A stretch of DNA of 64,000 nt from Shinisaurus crocodilurus. Its lineage: Eukaryota > Chordata > Lepidosauria > Squamata > Shinisauridae. Position 1 is the stretch's first letter. Each line of letters begins with the position of its first letter. Both the position numbers and the translations under genes were made by a program. The notes under the pieces are model-generated. The model was not told the DNA's origin, did not search any database, and worked only from the letters and a program-made list of their open reading frames with translations. Below are positions 11,913 through 23,268 of the stretch, one piece after another. The stretch is from assembly GCA_021292165.1 (NCBI GenBank), contig CM037879.1, positions 263,383,921-263,447,920 on the forward strand, written 5' to 3'.

Positions 11913-11956
11913 GCAGCAGCAGCACCTTAAGTCTGGCCCTGTAGCAAATAGACACC

Positions 11957-13964
11957 TCAGCACAGATAGCTGCAGATAGCTCTGTGACTTCATCAAAACA
12001 CACTGACCTACCATGGCCAAGCTATCCTGGTCCAGTCAGTAACAGCTGCAGCTGGGGTAGCAGCTGATGCTGGTAAAAGGGACTCCAAGTCACTGAGGCT
12101 ACATGTCTGGCCACAAAGATGGCTCCAGAACGACCCCATTTTGAAGCTGCTGAAAATCTGTCACGGCCTGTATGGGGATGTCCATTGCATGTGTTGGCTA
12201 CTGTGAGTGATTCATAGTGATGTTGCAGAGGGGAGCCTGCAAACTTACCAGCTACCGCTGCAAAGTCGTAAGCAAGGATGTATGGGGAATGCCCTGTGTT
12301 GTACTAGTGATGGGGCCAATTAGGTCATTAATTTGCACACCTGCACTGGCCAGTAATGGCTTTGCATGGACCTAGCACGGCACCACCTGCACCATGCAAA
12401 CAGAATTCTCTCAGTCTCAGCTTCCTCTGCCACAGCTTGGTAGGCCCTGCAACTGGAAACATCACTCGAAGGCTGTGACCAACCAAACCTCCCCCCCCAC
12501 CCTTCCACAATCACACAGCTTTTATATTGAATAAAGGGCAATGCATACAAACCCGTTCAACAGAAAAAAACTACAATAAATATCCCCCTTAGTACAATCT
12601 GCATCTTGATATTTATAATTTACATTTTAATTTTCCAACTCTGGAGATATATTTACTATTAAATCAAATGGTTTGTAAGTAGTGATGCATATAATCCTAT
12701 GTGCCCATTAATACTGAGTGAGTGATAATGCATGTAACCCCATTATTCAAAAATTACAAAGAAAAAACAAAGGAAGGTTTTCATTAACTCTATAAAAATA
12801 CAGCAAGTTTGGTGGATGCTAAACCCCTGAAAGATAAGGGGGTGATTACCATTGGATATAATTATACATGCTGTATACTCTGTGTTACAGCATGATTAGT
12901 GAACAGTTTGTAAAGTTTGATTATTGAAAAGTTTTTAAAGTTTATATAAATATTAAATCAATATGTGTTGTAAAAAAATGTTAAAAATTCCAAAAATAGA
13001 AAAAGAAAGTTTAAATATAATGATTGAACATGTATTGTTAAAAAGTTAAAAAAATTTTAAAAAAATAGATAAAAGAAAGTTCTATCACGGTGGTGTTTTC
13101 ACACTTTCTTTGATATACTCATATTTCCGTGATTCTCCTTTGTTATCAGCTAGATGTGTGTGACAGGCTGATCTGGAGGATGCCTGAACAGGTCTTCCCT
13201 GGCTATTGATTGTTAAGTCTGAGTTTCCCTCTCTGGGAACTGCCCAGCCCCCATAGAAATACCTGTGTACTGTGAATTCTTTCTCTGTGTGTCTGGCTGG
13301 TTGGCAAAGAAGGAAGACAAGGCCAAGCCAGGCTTGGAGCCCAGGCGGGCCACTTCCTGTGCCACACACACACACACACACACACGCCCACCCCTGAAAG
13401 CTGCATCCATGAGTTACTCTTAGCTTCCTGATAAGCTTAGCAGGCTAGTTTTAATGTTTCATTTTTATTCTAAAAGCACCGGACTATTTCTGAACTTCTC
13501 ACTGCTTCATTCTTCAGCACTGAACTGGAAACTGGAATTGATGCAATCCTTTATCTAGCCCAAGGGCCTTATCCACCATGTGCTGGACTGCATGGCAAAC
13601 ATGCTAACTTGGTTAGTAAGGAGTTCAAAGGAAGCTCTGAAAAAGGAGCCTGTCCTTCTCTGTATATAAATAGCCAGAGGCCTGGACTCCCACATACTGT
13701 ATCTAGGCTGTGAGTTAATATTAAATAATATTAAATACATGGGTGGTGGCAGCCTACCTCTGAGAATAATAGACAAAGGGTGTGTGGCAGCCTGTCCTAC
13801 CTCGCAGGGTAGAGGTGCAGACTTACCAGTTTGTCAAAAAGGCACATACCAAATGTTTTAAGGACTCATTTAACCTATATTCAGAACAACACATATGGAT
13901 TGGTAGAGTCCAGGGAATGGGCTGAATGCTAGTAGCAACAACCATCCAACAAATGAAAGCGACA
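11957..13964. other. Intergenic, no gene recognised; AT-rich block and (CA)n
   Basis: No supported gene. The part 12560-13090 is strongly AT-rich. A short CA repeat lies at 13363-13385. Open frames over the repeat are Val-Cys artefacts. Confidence 0.55.
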
Positions 13965-14061
13965 GTGCAATCTTATATATGTCCACTCACTCAGAAGTAA
14001 ATTCTATTGAAATCAATGGAGCTTAATTGCAGATAAGTGAGTATAGGAATGCAGCCTAATT
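13965..14061. repeat. Short palindromic repeat (GCAATC / AGTAA type)
   Basis: A single copy of the 80-95-bp palindromic family clustered at 1430-2720, with a central TTGAAATCAA palindrome. Confidence 0.6.
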
Positions 14062-15005
14062 AGAATCATAGAATCATAGAAAAGTAGAGTTGGAAGGGGC
14101 CTACAAGGCCATTGAGTCCAACCCCCTGCTCAACGCAGGAATCCAAGTCAAAGCATCCCTGACAGATGCCTGTCCAGCTGCACCTTGAATGCCTCCAGAG
14201 TGGGAGAGCTCACCGCCACCTCCCTAGGTAGTTGGTTCCATTGTCTTATTGCTCTAACAGTCAGGAAATTTTTCCTGATGTTTAGGTGGAATCTGGGTTC
14301 TTGTAACTTGAGCCCATTGTTCTGTGTTCTGCAAACTGGGATGATCGAGAAGAGATCCTGGCCCTCCTCTGTGTGACAACCCTTCAAGTACTGGAAGAGT
14401 GCGATCATATCTCCCCTCAGTCTCCTCTTCTGAAGGCTAAACATGCCCAGTTCTTTCAGTCTCTCCTCATAGGGCTTTGTTTCCAGTCCCTTTATCATCT
14501 TTGTTGTCCTCCTCTGAACCCTCTCCAGTTTGTCTACATCCTTCTTAAAGTGTGGTGCCCAGAACTGGACGCAGTACTCAAGATGAGGCCTAACCAGTGC
14601 CGAGTAAAGGGGAATTATCACTTCACGCGATTTGGAAGCTATACTTCTTTTAATGCAGCCCAAAATAGCATTTGCCTTCTTTGCAGCCACATTGCTGGCT
14701 CATATTCAGTTTGTGATCTACCACAATTCCAAGATCCTTCTCACTTGTAGTATTGTTGAGCCAAGTGCCCCCCATTCTGTAACTGTGCATTTGGTTTCCT
14801 TTCCCTAGGTGCAGCACTTGGCATTTATCCCTATTAAATTTCATTCTGTTGTTTTCGGCCCAGCGCTCCAGCCTATCGAGATCACTTTGAATTTTGTTTC
14901 TTTCTTCCAGACTATTAGCTGTTCCACCCAACTTTGTGTTATCTGCAAATTTGATAAGCATTCCCTGCACCTCCTCATCCAAGTCATTAATAAAACTCTC
15001 TGAGG
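14062..15005 (-). mobile_element. CR1 LINE, 3' part of reverse transcriptase and C-terminal domain
   Basis: On the minus strand two frames, 15051-14650 and 14690-14148, encode CR1 reverse transcriptase (FINDLDEEVQG, KFADNTKLGG, LERWAENNRMKFN) and the C-terminal part ([32 protein letters not shown]). The 3' end at 14062 has the CATAGAAT octamer repeat that is a hallmark of CR1. The catalytic FADD is FADN here and the frames are broken, so the copy is dead. Confidence 0.95.
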
Positions 15006-15085
15006 CTGCTATTCTATATACACTTACCTGGGAGTAAGTCCCATTGAACATAGTGGGCTTTATGTCTGATTAGACATGCACAGTA
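15005..15085. repeat. Short palindromic repeat
   Basis: Contains ACACTTACCTGGGAGTAAGT and the paired CCCATTGAAC / TAGTGGGCTT, as in the family clustered downstream of ASCL1. Confidence 0.65.
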
Positions 15086-16507
15086 CTGTTAAAGCATCAA
15101 GAAACCGGGAACCAGTAGATCCACACCTCACCTTCATGAACATCATTACAGAGACAGACAAGTCCACCTAGGAAGGTCTCTTACCAGAAGCAATGGCAAA
15201 ATTTCACTTGTCATATCAGATGGAGAAGTTTACACAACAGCCAATGTTTATGATGCACAAGGACATAAATATATATTTAAAAATCTTGCTTCTGAACTAG
15301 GTTATTAGAGGGTTTTCTGGTCAAATTACTGATAAGACTAAAGTAGCTGCTGAAGTTAGTGTTGTAGATTAAAAATGTGGTCTGTCTGCCTTCATTAGTT
15401 CTGCATCTGCAGTTCAGAGTCCTTAATTTCCCATAATGATATTTCTTTCTTGCTTCCCTTAAAAGGAACTCCCCTGCCATTATTTTACTGTAGTTTTCGG
15501 GGGGGGGGTGAATTGCAGCCAGAGCCTGGGTTCTTTAGAGATCTCCCTCTCTTCTCCTGTTTTGTCCCCCCCCACACCCCCCAAATTTTCCAGTTGTTTT
15601 TTGTTTAATTTTGTTTTAAAGTTTCTCCGTTCTATGTGTGTTCTGATGAGAGGCTCATCTTTTGGATAAGCCCAACAAAAATTGTTAATCTATATAGATC
15701 TTCAAAAGAATCAATACATTTGGAACTTGGGGGGGGAGGAGGGAGGAGGTGATACGATTTGTTACACTCTGTTTTGTTACAGTAGGAAAGCTAGCTTGGG
15801 TCTTAGGCTAGCTTGGGTCCTCTTACCCCCCCCCCCTTCACTGGCATCTTTTAAGGACGAAAATAAAGTAAAAGGTCTTTCATGGTAAACAAAAACTCCC
15901 CCCAAAAACCCAGCTTATTCTTCGCATAGAAGACATGAATAGCTGGGAGGGTGGGGGGAGAGAACAGAAGAGGAGAAGAAAAAAGCTTACAATACACAGG
16001 GCATTTTCACTGTCTTCCCCCCCACCTCTCTGCTGGGTATAGCATTCAAGATCAGGCCAGTATTCAAGAATCAGTCCATTTTTTGCTCAGCAAGAGAGTT
16101 GGGGGGGGGGAAGCGTGGGGTCTATTCAGGGATCTTTCCCCCCTTCACAATTGTGGGCCTTTATGAAACCTATCTTCCATGCCTTGTCAGGGTATTTTCC
16201 GGAGCCCAATTAGTGCTTTGTGGCAAAGGGTTTTTTTCTTCTTCTTTTCTTTTCTCTCTCCCCCCCACCCCGTTTTTGCTGAATCTTTAAGCAGGCAGAA
16301 AAGGAGGGGGACAAGAAAGGAGGCGCGAGAGGGGGAGGGGGAGGAAAGAGGGGTCTCTCGATGCTCCCTCTTAATTTGACGATTTCAGTCATTACTCCGT
16401 GTAATAATTAATATGACAACTGGACGCTGAAGTTTGTATAGAAACACCTCTGCCACAGGAGAGAGCGTGCAGTGGGTGGTAACGACCCGGAGAGCAGATC
16501 GTCCCAG

Positions 16508-16541
16508 GCGCGCGCGCGCGCGCGCACACCACACACGCACG

Positions 16542-16583
<42 letters not shown>
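16508..16583. repeat. (CG)n(CA)n(GA)n compound microsatellite
   Basis: Alternating purine-pyrimidine CG and CA units followed by a pure GA tract. This type of sequence can adopt Z-DNA. Confidence 0.93.
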
Positions 16584-16586
<3 letters not shown>

Positions 16587-16896
16587 ATGGATGAATGCAA
16601 AGAAAAGAGACGAGAAGGAATAAAGATAAATAAATAGTTGGCACAACTCGTGGAAAGATAAAGCAGGGTAAAAAGAGGGGGGGGCGGCTTTGAGAAGGGA
16701 GGGGAGAGAGGAGGAAGCTCAGAGCCGTTAAATTGTTTTGAATCAGTTTGCCCCAGATTTCTGTTTTGCAGTGTTGTTTCTGTGATATATTTTTTTAAAG
16801 TTCTTTTTCACCAAAGTTGGAAGAGAACTTCCAGCTCTGGACGCAGCTTTACTTCTAGGCCAGGGGGATGCCTAAAGTTCGTTCGTTTTAATTTAA

Positions 16897-16957
16897 TAAT
16901 AATAATAATAATAATAATAATAGAAGAAGAAGAAGAAGAGAAGAAGAAGAAGAAGAA
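16897..16957. repeat. (ATA)n(GAA)n trinucleotide tract
   Basis: About eight AAT units followed by interrupted GAA units. Simple repeat only. Confidence 0.95.
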
Positions 16958-17845
16958 ATTCTAAACGGGATTTAGTTTGCGTTTGTATGGAGCGTTTAGG
17001 GAAGGCTAAATGGGACAGTCTTCTTTCAGGTCCTGAATGGGACTAGTTTTCTTTCAGGTCCGAGTCCTCGGCTCTTTGGGGGGGCGGGGAAGGGAATGAG
17101 AGGAGACCCGCGGCCAAAGGAGCCTGGGCAGGTTGGACCTCCCCTCGCCCCGCCTTCAGCGAGGCCAGGATTTCACTCTCTCTGTTTGAGCTGGGTGACC
17201 GTGACATTGACCTCAGTCCGGCCAAGATGGACAGTCTCTCTCCTCTCCTCTAAGCAACCGTGGTTGCTGCCTGCTGCAGTCCTATATATACCCTGCTTTG
17301 GGGATATGTTTTTTTTAACCATTTATTTTAAAATAATAGTTAAAAAAAAAAAAAGAAGAAGAACATCCTTTACGGTGCCCCTCCCCCACGCCATTAGAAC
17401 ATAATAAATAATTAGAGGGGTTTAAGCATATTAGCTACAGCTCATGCTAATGAGCGGCCTCGGGGGGGGGGTCTCAAACTAACCCGAAGTGACAAGTTTG
17501 CATTTAAGGCAGGAGAGCGAGAGGGAGAGATCATCCAGGCGCCCTTGACAACAAATGAGATGCGTGGGATAAAAGTGCCACAGTCACAGAAAGTCGCCCC
17601 TCCCTCCTTGCAAAAATTATATTTATTGATCAAACCATATTCCGCGGTTGCTGATATTGCTCTAACGTGGGCAGCCTCCAACAGCCCGCGGAGCCAGCCA
17701 GCCACGCACGCGCGCGGCTGACCCCAGCCAAGTCGGCAAGCTGCCCCCAACGTCGGGTTTCCTTGTTGCTCGAATCTAAAAACAAAGAACACCGTTCCGA
17801 GATTGCGATACACGCAGCACACGCCTGATAGCAAAGCAGGGAGAA

Positions 17846-17846
<1 letters not shown>

Positions 17847-17873
<27 letters not shown>
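17847..17873. repeat. (GT)n microsatellite
   Basis: Pure GT dinucleotides followed by a G run. Confidence 0.95.
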
Positions 17874-17876
<3 letters not shown>

Positions 17877-18454
17877 CGGGGGGGGGGGCGAGATCGTCTC
17901 CGAAAACAGCTCCGGTCCTTTTCCCTCCCTCCTTCCAGATCCACTTTCCCCCGCAAAGGACGTCGGGATAAGATCGGGGGCAGTTTGCCGATTTGGCGGA
18001 GGTCACTCATGTGTCTCCATTGTGCGGCCACGTGTCATCTTGTCCATCAGCCGCCGAGCCTCTGCGTGACTTCTTGCAGCAGGGAAAACGGCGTCTTCTG
18101 CCAGGAGAATCACACTCGGGGATTCCCAGACAGGAGGACTTGCTGTGACTGACCCCGCTAGAAAAGTTTGGGAGCAAAAGGCCTTGTGTGTGCCTTGGCA
18201 GGAGCCATTCTGGCGTTCCTTCTGAAATTCAAAGCCCCCATCCCTTTGCAGAGTCTCTCCAGATGAGGCCTTCTAGTTCAGAGACACAGAGAGAGGCCAG
18301 TAAGGAGGGACATGATCCAGACGTGTAAAATTATGCATGGTGTGGAAAAAGTGGATAGAAATTTTTCTCTCTAGTGATGCTAGGCCCAGGGGCCATGCGA
18401 TGGAGCTGAGTGGTGGGAGATCCAGGTAGGATGGATAAAAGGAAGTCCTTCCTC

Positions 18455-18590
18455 CAAGGGGCGGGCAGTTTGTGGCCCCCAGATGTTTTTGCCTACAATT
18501 CCTGTCAGCCCTAGCTGGCATAGCCAGTGGCGAAGGATGATGGGAATTGTAGGCCAGAACATCTGGATGGCCACAAGTTGCCCACCCCTG
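18455..18590. mobile_element. Fold-back MITE within the CR1 fragment
   Basis: Ends CAAGGGGCGGGCAGTTTGTG and, on the other side, CACAAGTTGCCCACCCCTG form long inverted arms. The inner part contains GCCTACAATTCCTGTCAGCC and its inverse GGAATTGTAGGCC. The CAxGGG ends resemble hAT. I found no clean 8-bp target duplication. Confidence 0.75.
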
Positions 18591-18693
18591 GCATGGTCAA
18601 ATGGTGGAATCTGCTACCAAGATGAGGTAATGGCCACCAACTTGGGTGGCTTTAAGAGGGAATTAGACAAATTCATGGAGGATAAGACTGCCA

Positions 18694-18960
18694 GGGCACA
18701 ATCCAAAGGGTCGTGACCTCGATGCTCATAAGCCTCCGAACTTGGAGGCTTAGGAGCATCCTCTGCAGAGGATCATGAAGTGCAGCCTAAATGCATGTTA
18801 GTTTATCAGGTCTGGCTTCCGGAGGAGTGTTCCTAGGACTGCAGCCTAACAGCCCAGTCCTATGAAGAGGTAGGCATGCATAAGCACATTGATTCCCATA
18901 GGCTCAGATGTGCCTAACGCTGCTCTCCTATGCACCGTGGCCTCGGAATAAGTTCCATTA
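18694..18960. repeat. Partial DNA element with subterminal hairpin (copy D)
   Basis: Begins with GGGCACAATCC and carries a stem-loop at 18721-18760: GATGCTCATAAGCCTCC, loop GAACTT, then GGAGGCTTAGGAGCATC, 16 of 17 positions paired. It is related to the elements at 22693, 34257 and 55497. Confidence 0.6.
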
Positions 18961-18965
18961 ATGTA

Positions 18966-19052
18966 AATTAGCATATGCAACTTTGTGCATTTATTTTTTG
19001 TCCTGTGTGTGTGCCTGAGCCCTGAATCTTTTCAGTGCCTAGCACCACCCCT
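18966..19052 (-). mobile_element. Fragment of hAT-like element (TGGTG family)
   Basis: The end CACCACCCCTG at 19052 and the inner phrase GCATATGCAACTTTGTGCA match one end of the 440-bp element at 61178-61617. Only about 87 bp remain. Confidence 0.65.
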
Positions 19053-19804
19053 GCACTTGAGTAGGACCCTCCACATTTCCAAAGAATTCCAGAATTTGGT
19101 GTTGAGAAATTTGAGTTTGCTAGCCATGCCCATGATGGCCCTCTGCTACCTCCAGGATTGGAGGGAATGACCACGGGAGAGGGCCATTGCCCTTTATGTC
19201 CTGCTTGTGGGCTTGCCACAGGCAACTGGTTGGCCACTGTAGGAAATAGGATGCTGGACTAAATAGGCCATTGAGCTCTCCAGCAGGGCTCTTCTTATGC
19301 TCTTATGAGGGATCACAGTGCAAAGGGTTTTGTTGGGAGATATAGCTTACCTACAGGTGACAAACTGTTCATGTCAGCTTGGTCTTGCCAGGTGGCACGA
19401 GTGAAGAAACATTTGTATTCCTCTAGGTGGTAATCCTGTGCGCGGTCCGGCTATTCATCAGTGTGATTTAAATGGGCTGTGTGCAGGACTGAAGCTCCTG
19501 TTCTCTAGCCAAAGTGAGACAAGGATGGAAAACGGAAAGTCCGCCTAGGAAACTCAGCTCTCCATCACAGCAGCTCATAATCTCCCTTCCTCACTGAAGG
19601 CTTTAGCACAGATTGCAGTTGCGACATTGCAGGGTTAGAGTAAAATATTCAAACTTGTGAATTGGCCAAAACTAGGGTTGACCACTTTTTGATCTGTTCC
19701 TGTCCTTTGAACAGCAATTTCATGTTTAGCTCCTTGCCATGAAAATCTTCAGCTACTGATTTTTCCATAGTAAAAGGTACAGGCTGCTGCTTTTGTGGTG
19801 GTCA

Positions 19805-19950
19805 CACATTATTGACACTGACTGACAGCAGCTCTCCAACGTTTCCGGGCATGAGTTTTTCCAGCCCTACCTGGAGATGCCAGGATTGACCCTGAGACCT
19901 TCTGCATGCAAAGCATATGCTCTACCACCACGGAGCTACAGCCACTCCCC
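19805..19950 (-). mobile_element. tRNA-derived SINE, partial
   Basis: Read on the minus strand: TAGCTCCGTGGTGGTAGAGC (A box region), TTTGCATGCAGAAGGTCTCA, then a decayed B box and the body. It belongs to the same family as 29045-29215 and the tRNA part of 34830-35025. Confidence 0.8.
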
Positions 19951-22692
19951 TGCTCTTGTAAGGGAAGGGAAGTTGCCTGCATTCGGGATCTTTTCTTGGG
20001 TAAAGCTGTGCGCAAATGCCCCCTCAAAATTCTCCACCCTATTTGCGGGCAGAGAAATTGGGGGAACAATTTCACCAAATTTCTCCAGGGGGAGAAGAAA
20101 TTCTCCCAACAATTTCTCACAGGTAGGGCTCACCATTGGCAGGGGGTTGTAGCACAACTTCTTTCTTTTTTTCCTAAGTGTGTGTGTGTGTGTTGCCCCT
20201 GCAAGTGGCAGCAGCAGCAACTGTGTTGGCATCCTGGCCTCCATTTTGCATCCTCCACAGTTCAGGTGTGAGGGGGGCAGTGTTGTGTCTAGCTCAAGGG
20301 AAGAGGTGGAGCCAGTGTTGTGTGAAAATCTGTCTTCCAATTTTCTGAAAGTTTTCTTCCCTCCATGAAAGAGGCTTCCATTTTTCTGCTTCATCCTCAG
20401 GGCATTTTATAATTTATTTTGAATTTATTTTGGTGGCATTTGGGGGCTTAAAAAATCACTGAAAGGCGGTTGAGGGGGCTGTGTGTGTTTTACCTTTCTA
20501 TTCCACATCTCTTCCATTGCTCTGCAGCCTCCCTGGCTGCCTGCGCTTCCTGATACAGTATCTGAAAATCCCTATGCTAGGAATTACCTCATGATGTTTC
20601 CTTCCTGGGCTTGAATTGACATGCAGGAGGAAGCCACAGAGGCCACAAGCTATTGGAGAGCTGTTTGTACAATGAAAAACACTCACACACACTCCCTGGC
20701 CACTTCATAAGTCAGATAAGCACAAGAACCCCAAACCCAACCCTTGGGGATTTCTCTGAAATTTTCTTCTCCTTTGAATTTCTTTTCAAAAGCAATTTCT
20801 TTCCTGTCAAATTGAATGAGAATGGCTGAAAAAAAATGTGGAAGAAATTTTCAGCACTGCACTAATCTTGGATGAGCCACCAAGAAACACTCAGTTCTCA
20901 TTATGCTTAAGGGACTTGAGCTGTGTGTTGTTGTTTTTTGTTTTTTTGTCTGAAATCAGATTCTCTTGCAGGAGAAAATTGAGGCAGATTAACTTCTGGG
21001 CTTTGAGGGAGAAGAAAATGGGAAGAAGTGGTTATTCAGGTGATGAATTCAAACTATTCCCTAACCGCTACTTCATTTTAGCCTTTGCAATGCATTTTAG
21101 TCTCACCAAGTTAAGGGCTATGGGTAAAGAGAATTGCTGTTCTGCTGTGCTGTCTCTCCCCATCCCCACCCCCCAAATTTAAAAACTAGGATGAGTCTGC
21201 TTCAGTACGCAAGAAGGGATGCACCCTGCCTGCAAAGGTGCACTTGCACAGAAGCTGAAGCTGACTTCTTCAAGAGAATGCATGTCTCAACATGCATAGG
21301 GTTGCACCCTTAACCTAATTAGACTGTTTATTATTGTTTTATTTAAAACCCTTATCTAACAGTTGTAAACAAAACAAAACAAAAAGCACAAAAATGTTTG
21401 TGGGGATTTTACTACCCCAAGCCATTTCCCAATGTATCCTTGGGTGGTAAAATGCCCTATGGAGAAATATGTCAGTGTGAGAAGAAGTGTGGTGTCAGAA
21501 GAAGTATGTTTCACAATCCCCAATAGCCAGAAATTGCATTTTCACAGGAGGTGGAATTTTTCCTTTCAGTACAATTTTGCCTCTCCGCCCTGCATACAGA
21601 ATAATGAACACAGTATCCGATCCTTTAACTGTTGTAAACTGTCCAGAGAGCTTCGGCTATTGGGCAGTATAGAAGTTAAATCAATCAATCAATTAAAAAC
21701 CCTATTGTTTTATTTCAGTTTGAAATACCAAAAACTATGTTTTGAACTCAAAATACTAGAAAACCGTAGCCAGAGGCAGGCGTTCGCTGGCTTGTGTGAA
21801 GGGCTTGTGTGCATGTAGCGGGATGGTTACTGGGCACACATATAAGCTCCGCCTCGGGCATCCCTGCACACCCAGTACCCAGTTAGATCTTCTTGTGTTG
21901 GGCCGGCGTGAAGGTCTGAAGAGTCTGAACACGCTTACAGAGTTCCTGCAATCAGAAGCCCTGATAAGGCAGCGTTCATGATCATAGGGACACTGTAAGT
22001 GCATTCAGCTGCATTGCATTTACAGAACATTTTTCAGACCTTTGCGCTCAATGCACGGAGGTCTAACTGGGTACCAGGCATGTCCCACACACATCCCCCT
22101 ACATACTTTAGCCCTACACATGAGCAGGCGAATGCCTGCATAGGGCTTATCATAAACTGTCAAGTTAAAACTTTAGGTAAAACTTTATTATTACTAAGAG
22201 CGAATGTTTTTGGTGTTGTGGGGTATTCTAACCCCAATAAGAAATCTGTCTCTGGTGAGGTAAATGTTCCCCAATGAAACCTCATGGTTTGTGCCAACCC
22301 ACTGATGGGGAATTGTATCTCCAGAGCACTTATGCCAAAAAAAAAACTTATCGCAGCCCTAGTCCTTAAACATGGATCTAGGAGGCCTGGTACCAGACTT
22401 CCTACCACTATTCATGGAGCCACTATTTGGCTTTGCAGGAGTCACTCTACAATCCTCATTCATAACATGGTCCTTTTGAAAACCATTACTCAAGTTGCAA
22501 ACTGAAAGTGCTGTATAAACAGTAGGTGGAAGTTGTTTCCTAATGCATCAGTGTTTTGGTTATGGTCTGTGTCGATGTTTTAGTTTTATTATGTTTTTGG
22601 TATTTTGATGGAAATAGTTTTTAGCTATTTTATATTTTGTACGTTTTAATAATTTTGTTGTAAGTCACCCTGGGTCTTTTTAAGAGAAAGGG
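19951..22692. other. Intergenic, no gene; LINE tail at the right end
   Basis: No coding exon recognised. Short palindromic traces occur at about 21295-21320. The stretch 22550-22690 resembles an L2 3' end (AAGTCACCCTGGGTCTTTTT). The rest is unassigned. Confidence 0.5.
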
Positions 22693-23160
22693 CGCTTAAG
22701 GGCGCAATCCAATCAAGATGAGCGGGATCCTCCAAACTTGGAGGCTCCCGCTCATCCAGTGCAGAGCAGAGGAGCAGCGGCAGCTGGCAGAGGCAATCTT
22801 TGCTTCCCTGATCTTGCATTTTCACTAGACAGTCGTTTTTGCCCATCTAGCAATGCCATTTCGGAGAGGGAGGGAAGGAGGCTAGACTGAGCAGCTCCAG
22901 GATACCTTGTATCCTGGCCTCTCCAGTCTCCTCCTCTCCCCCGCCCTGGAATGCCCCTTTATCCCCTCTCCAAGGTTGGTTTCCTGACCTAGGAGTGCAG
23001 CTGGAGTAGTTTTTTCTATGCTGGCTGCAAGGGGGGCGGGAGCGGGGGAACGGAGCTCAGATTCCCAGCTCTGAGGTCAGAACACTGTCTCCGACCTCGA
23101 AGGGGGGAATCCAAACTCTCCTATGCCCCCCCCCAGACAATGTTTAGGGGCCATAGGATT
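22693..23160. mobile_element. Non-autonomous DNA element (copy A) with subterminal hairpin
   Basis: Begins TTAAGGGCGCAATCC and ends near GGGGCCATAGGATTA. A subterminal stem-loop at 22718-22758 pairs GATGAGCGGGATCCTCC with GGAGGCTCCCGCTCATC (16 of 17) around loop AAACTT. A central TAGACAGTCGTTTTTGCCCA region matches the inner palindrome of copies B and C. Superfamily not determined. Confidence 0.65.
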
Positions 23161-23176
23161 ATTTTCTAAGAAATTC

Positions 23177-23177
23177 A

Positions 23178-23212
<35 letters not shown>

Positions 23213-23240
23213 CGACAACAACAACAACAACGATGATGGT
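23177..23240. repeat. (GAT)n / (CAA)n trinucleotide tract
   Basis: Simple trinucleotide repeat that shifts from GAT to ACA units. Confidence 0.95.
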
Positions 23241-23268
23241 CATGCCAGGCAGGATCTAGCAATTAACA

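Larger units (their letters stand above)
8815..11956 (-). mobile_element. Antisense L2-like LINE 3' fragment split by a later insertion
   Basis: The parts 8815-9254 and about 11922-11956 together match the L2-like element at 63361-63860 in the same order, including the phrases around CCTAAGTTGTTT and TCTGGCC-TGTAGCAAATAG. The two halves are separated by a sense-oriented L2 LINE (9255-11912). This shows that the antisense element was present first. It carries no intact frame. Confidence 0.75.
15100..18200. promoter_or_regulatory. Repeat-poor non-coding island, candidate ASCL1 regulatory region
   Basis: For about 3 kb I find no LINE, SINE or hAT element, in contrast to the rest of the intergenic space. 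Only simple repeats interrupt it: CG/CA/GA at 16508-16583, ATA then GAA at 16897-16957, GT at 17847-17873. Clusters of homeodomain-like cores occur at 16395-16415 (TAATAATTAAT) and 17405-17455 (ATTAG, ATGCTAATGAGC). It lies 10-13 kb upstream of ASCL1 and 22-25 kb upstream of PAH. Regulatory function is inference from low repeat content and TAAT cores. Open frames here have no recognised domain. Confidence 0.4.
18288..19310 (+). mobile_element. CR1/L3-like LINE 3' region, disrupted
   Basis: Sense traces encode DMIQTCKIMHGVEKVDRN near 18310-18360, then AMELSGGRSR, and after the MITE KWWNLLPR near 18600 and a run ending RQIHGG near 18680. The typical CR1 3' UTR phrase GGATGCTGGACTAAATAGGC lies at about 19249, ending CTTCTTATGCTCTTAT at about 19305. 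It is split by a fold-back element (18455-18590) and by other repeat fragments between 18694 and 19052. Confidence 0.8.

Noticed and set aside
15951..18152. Multiple 60-130-codon open frames in the repeat-poor island
   Set aside because: No recognisable domain and no splice context. They overlap simple repeats and GC-rich non-coding sequence.
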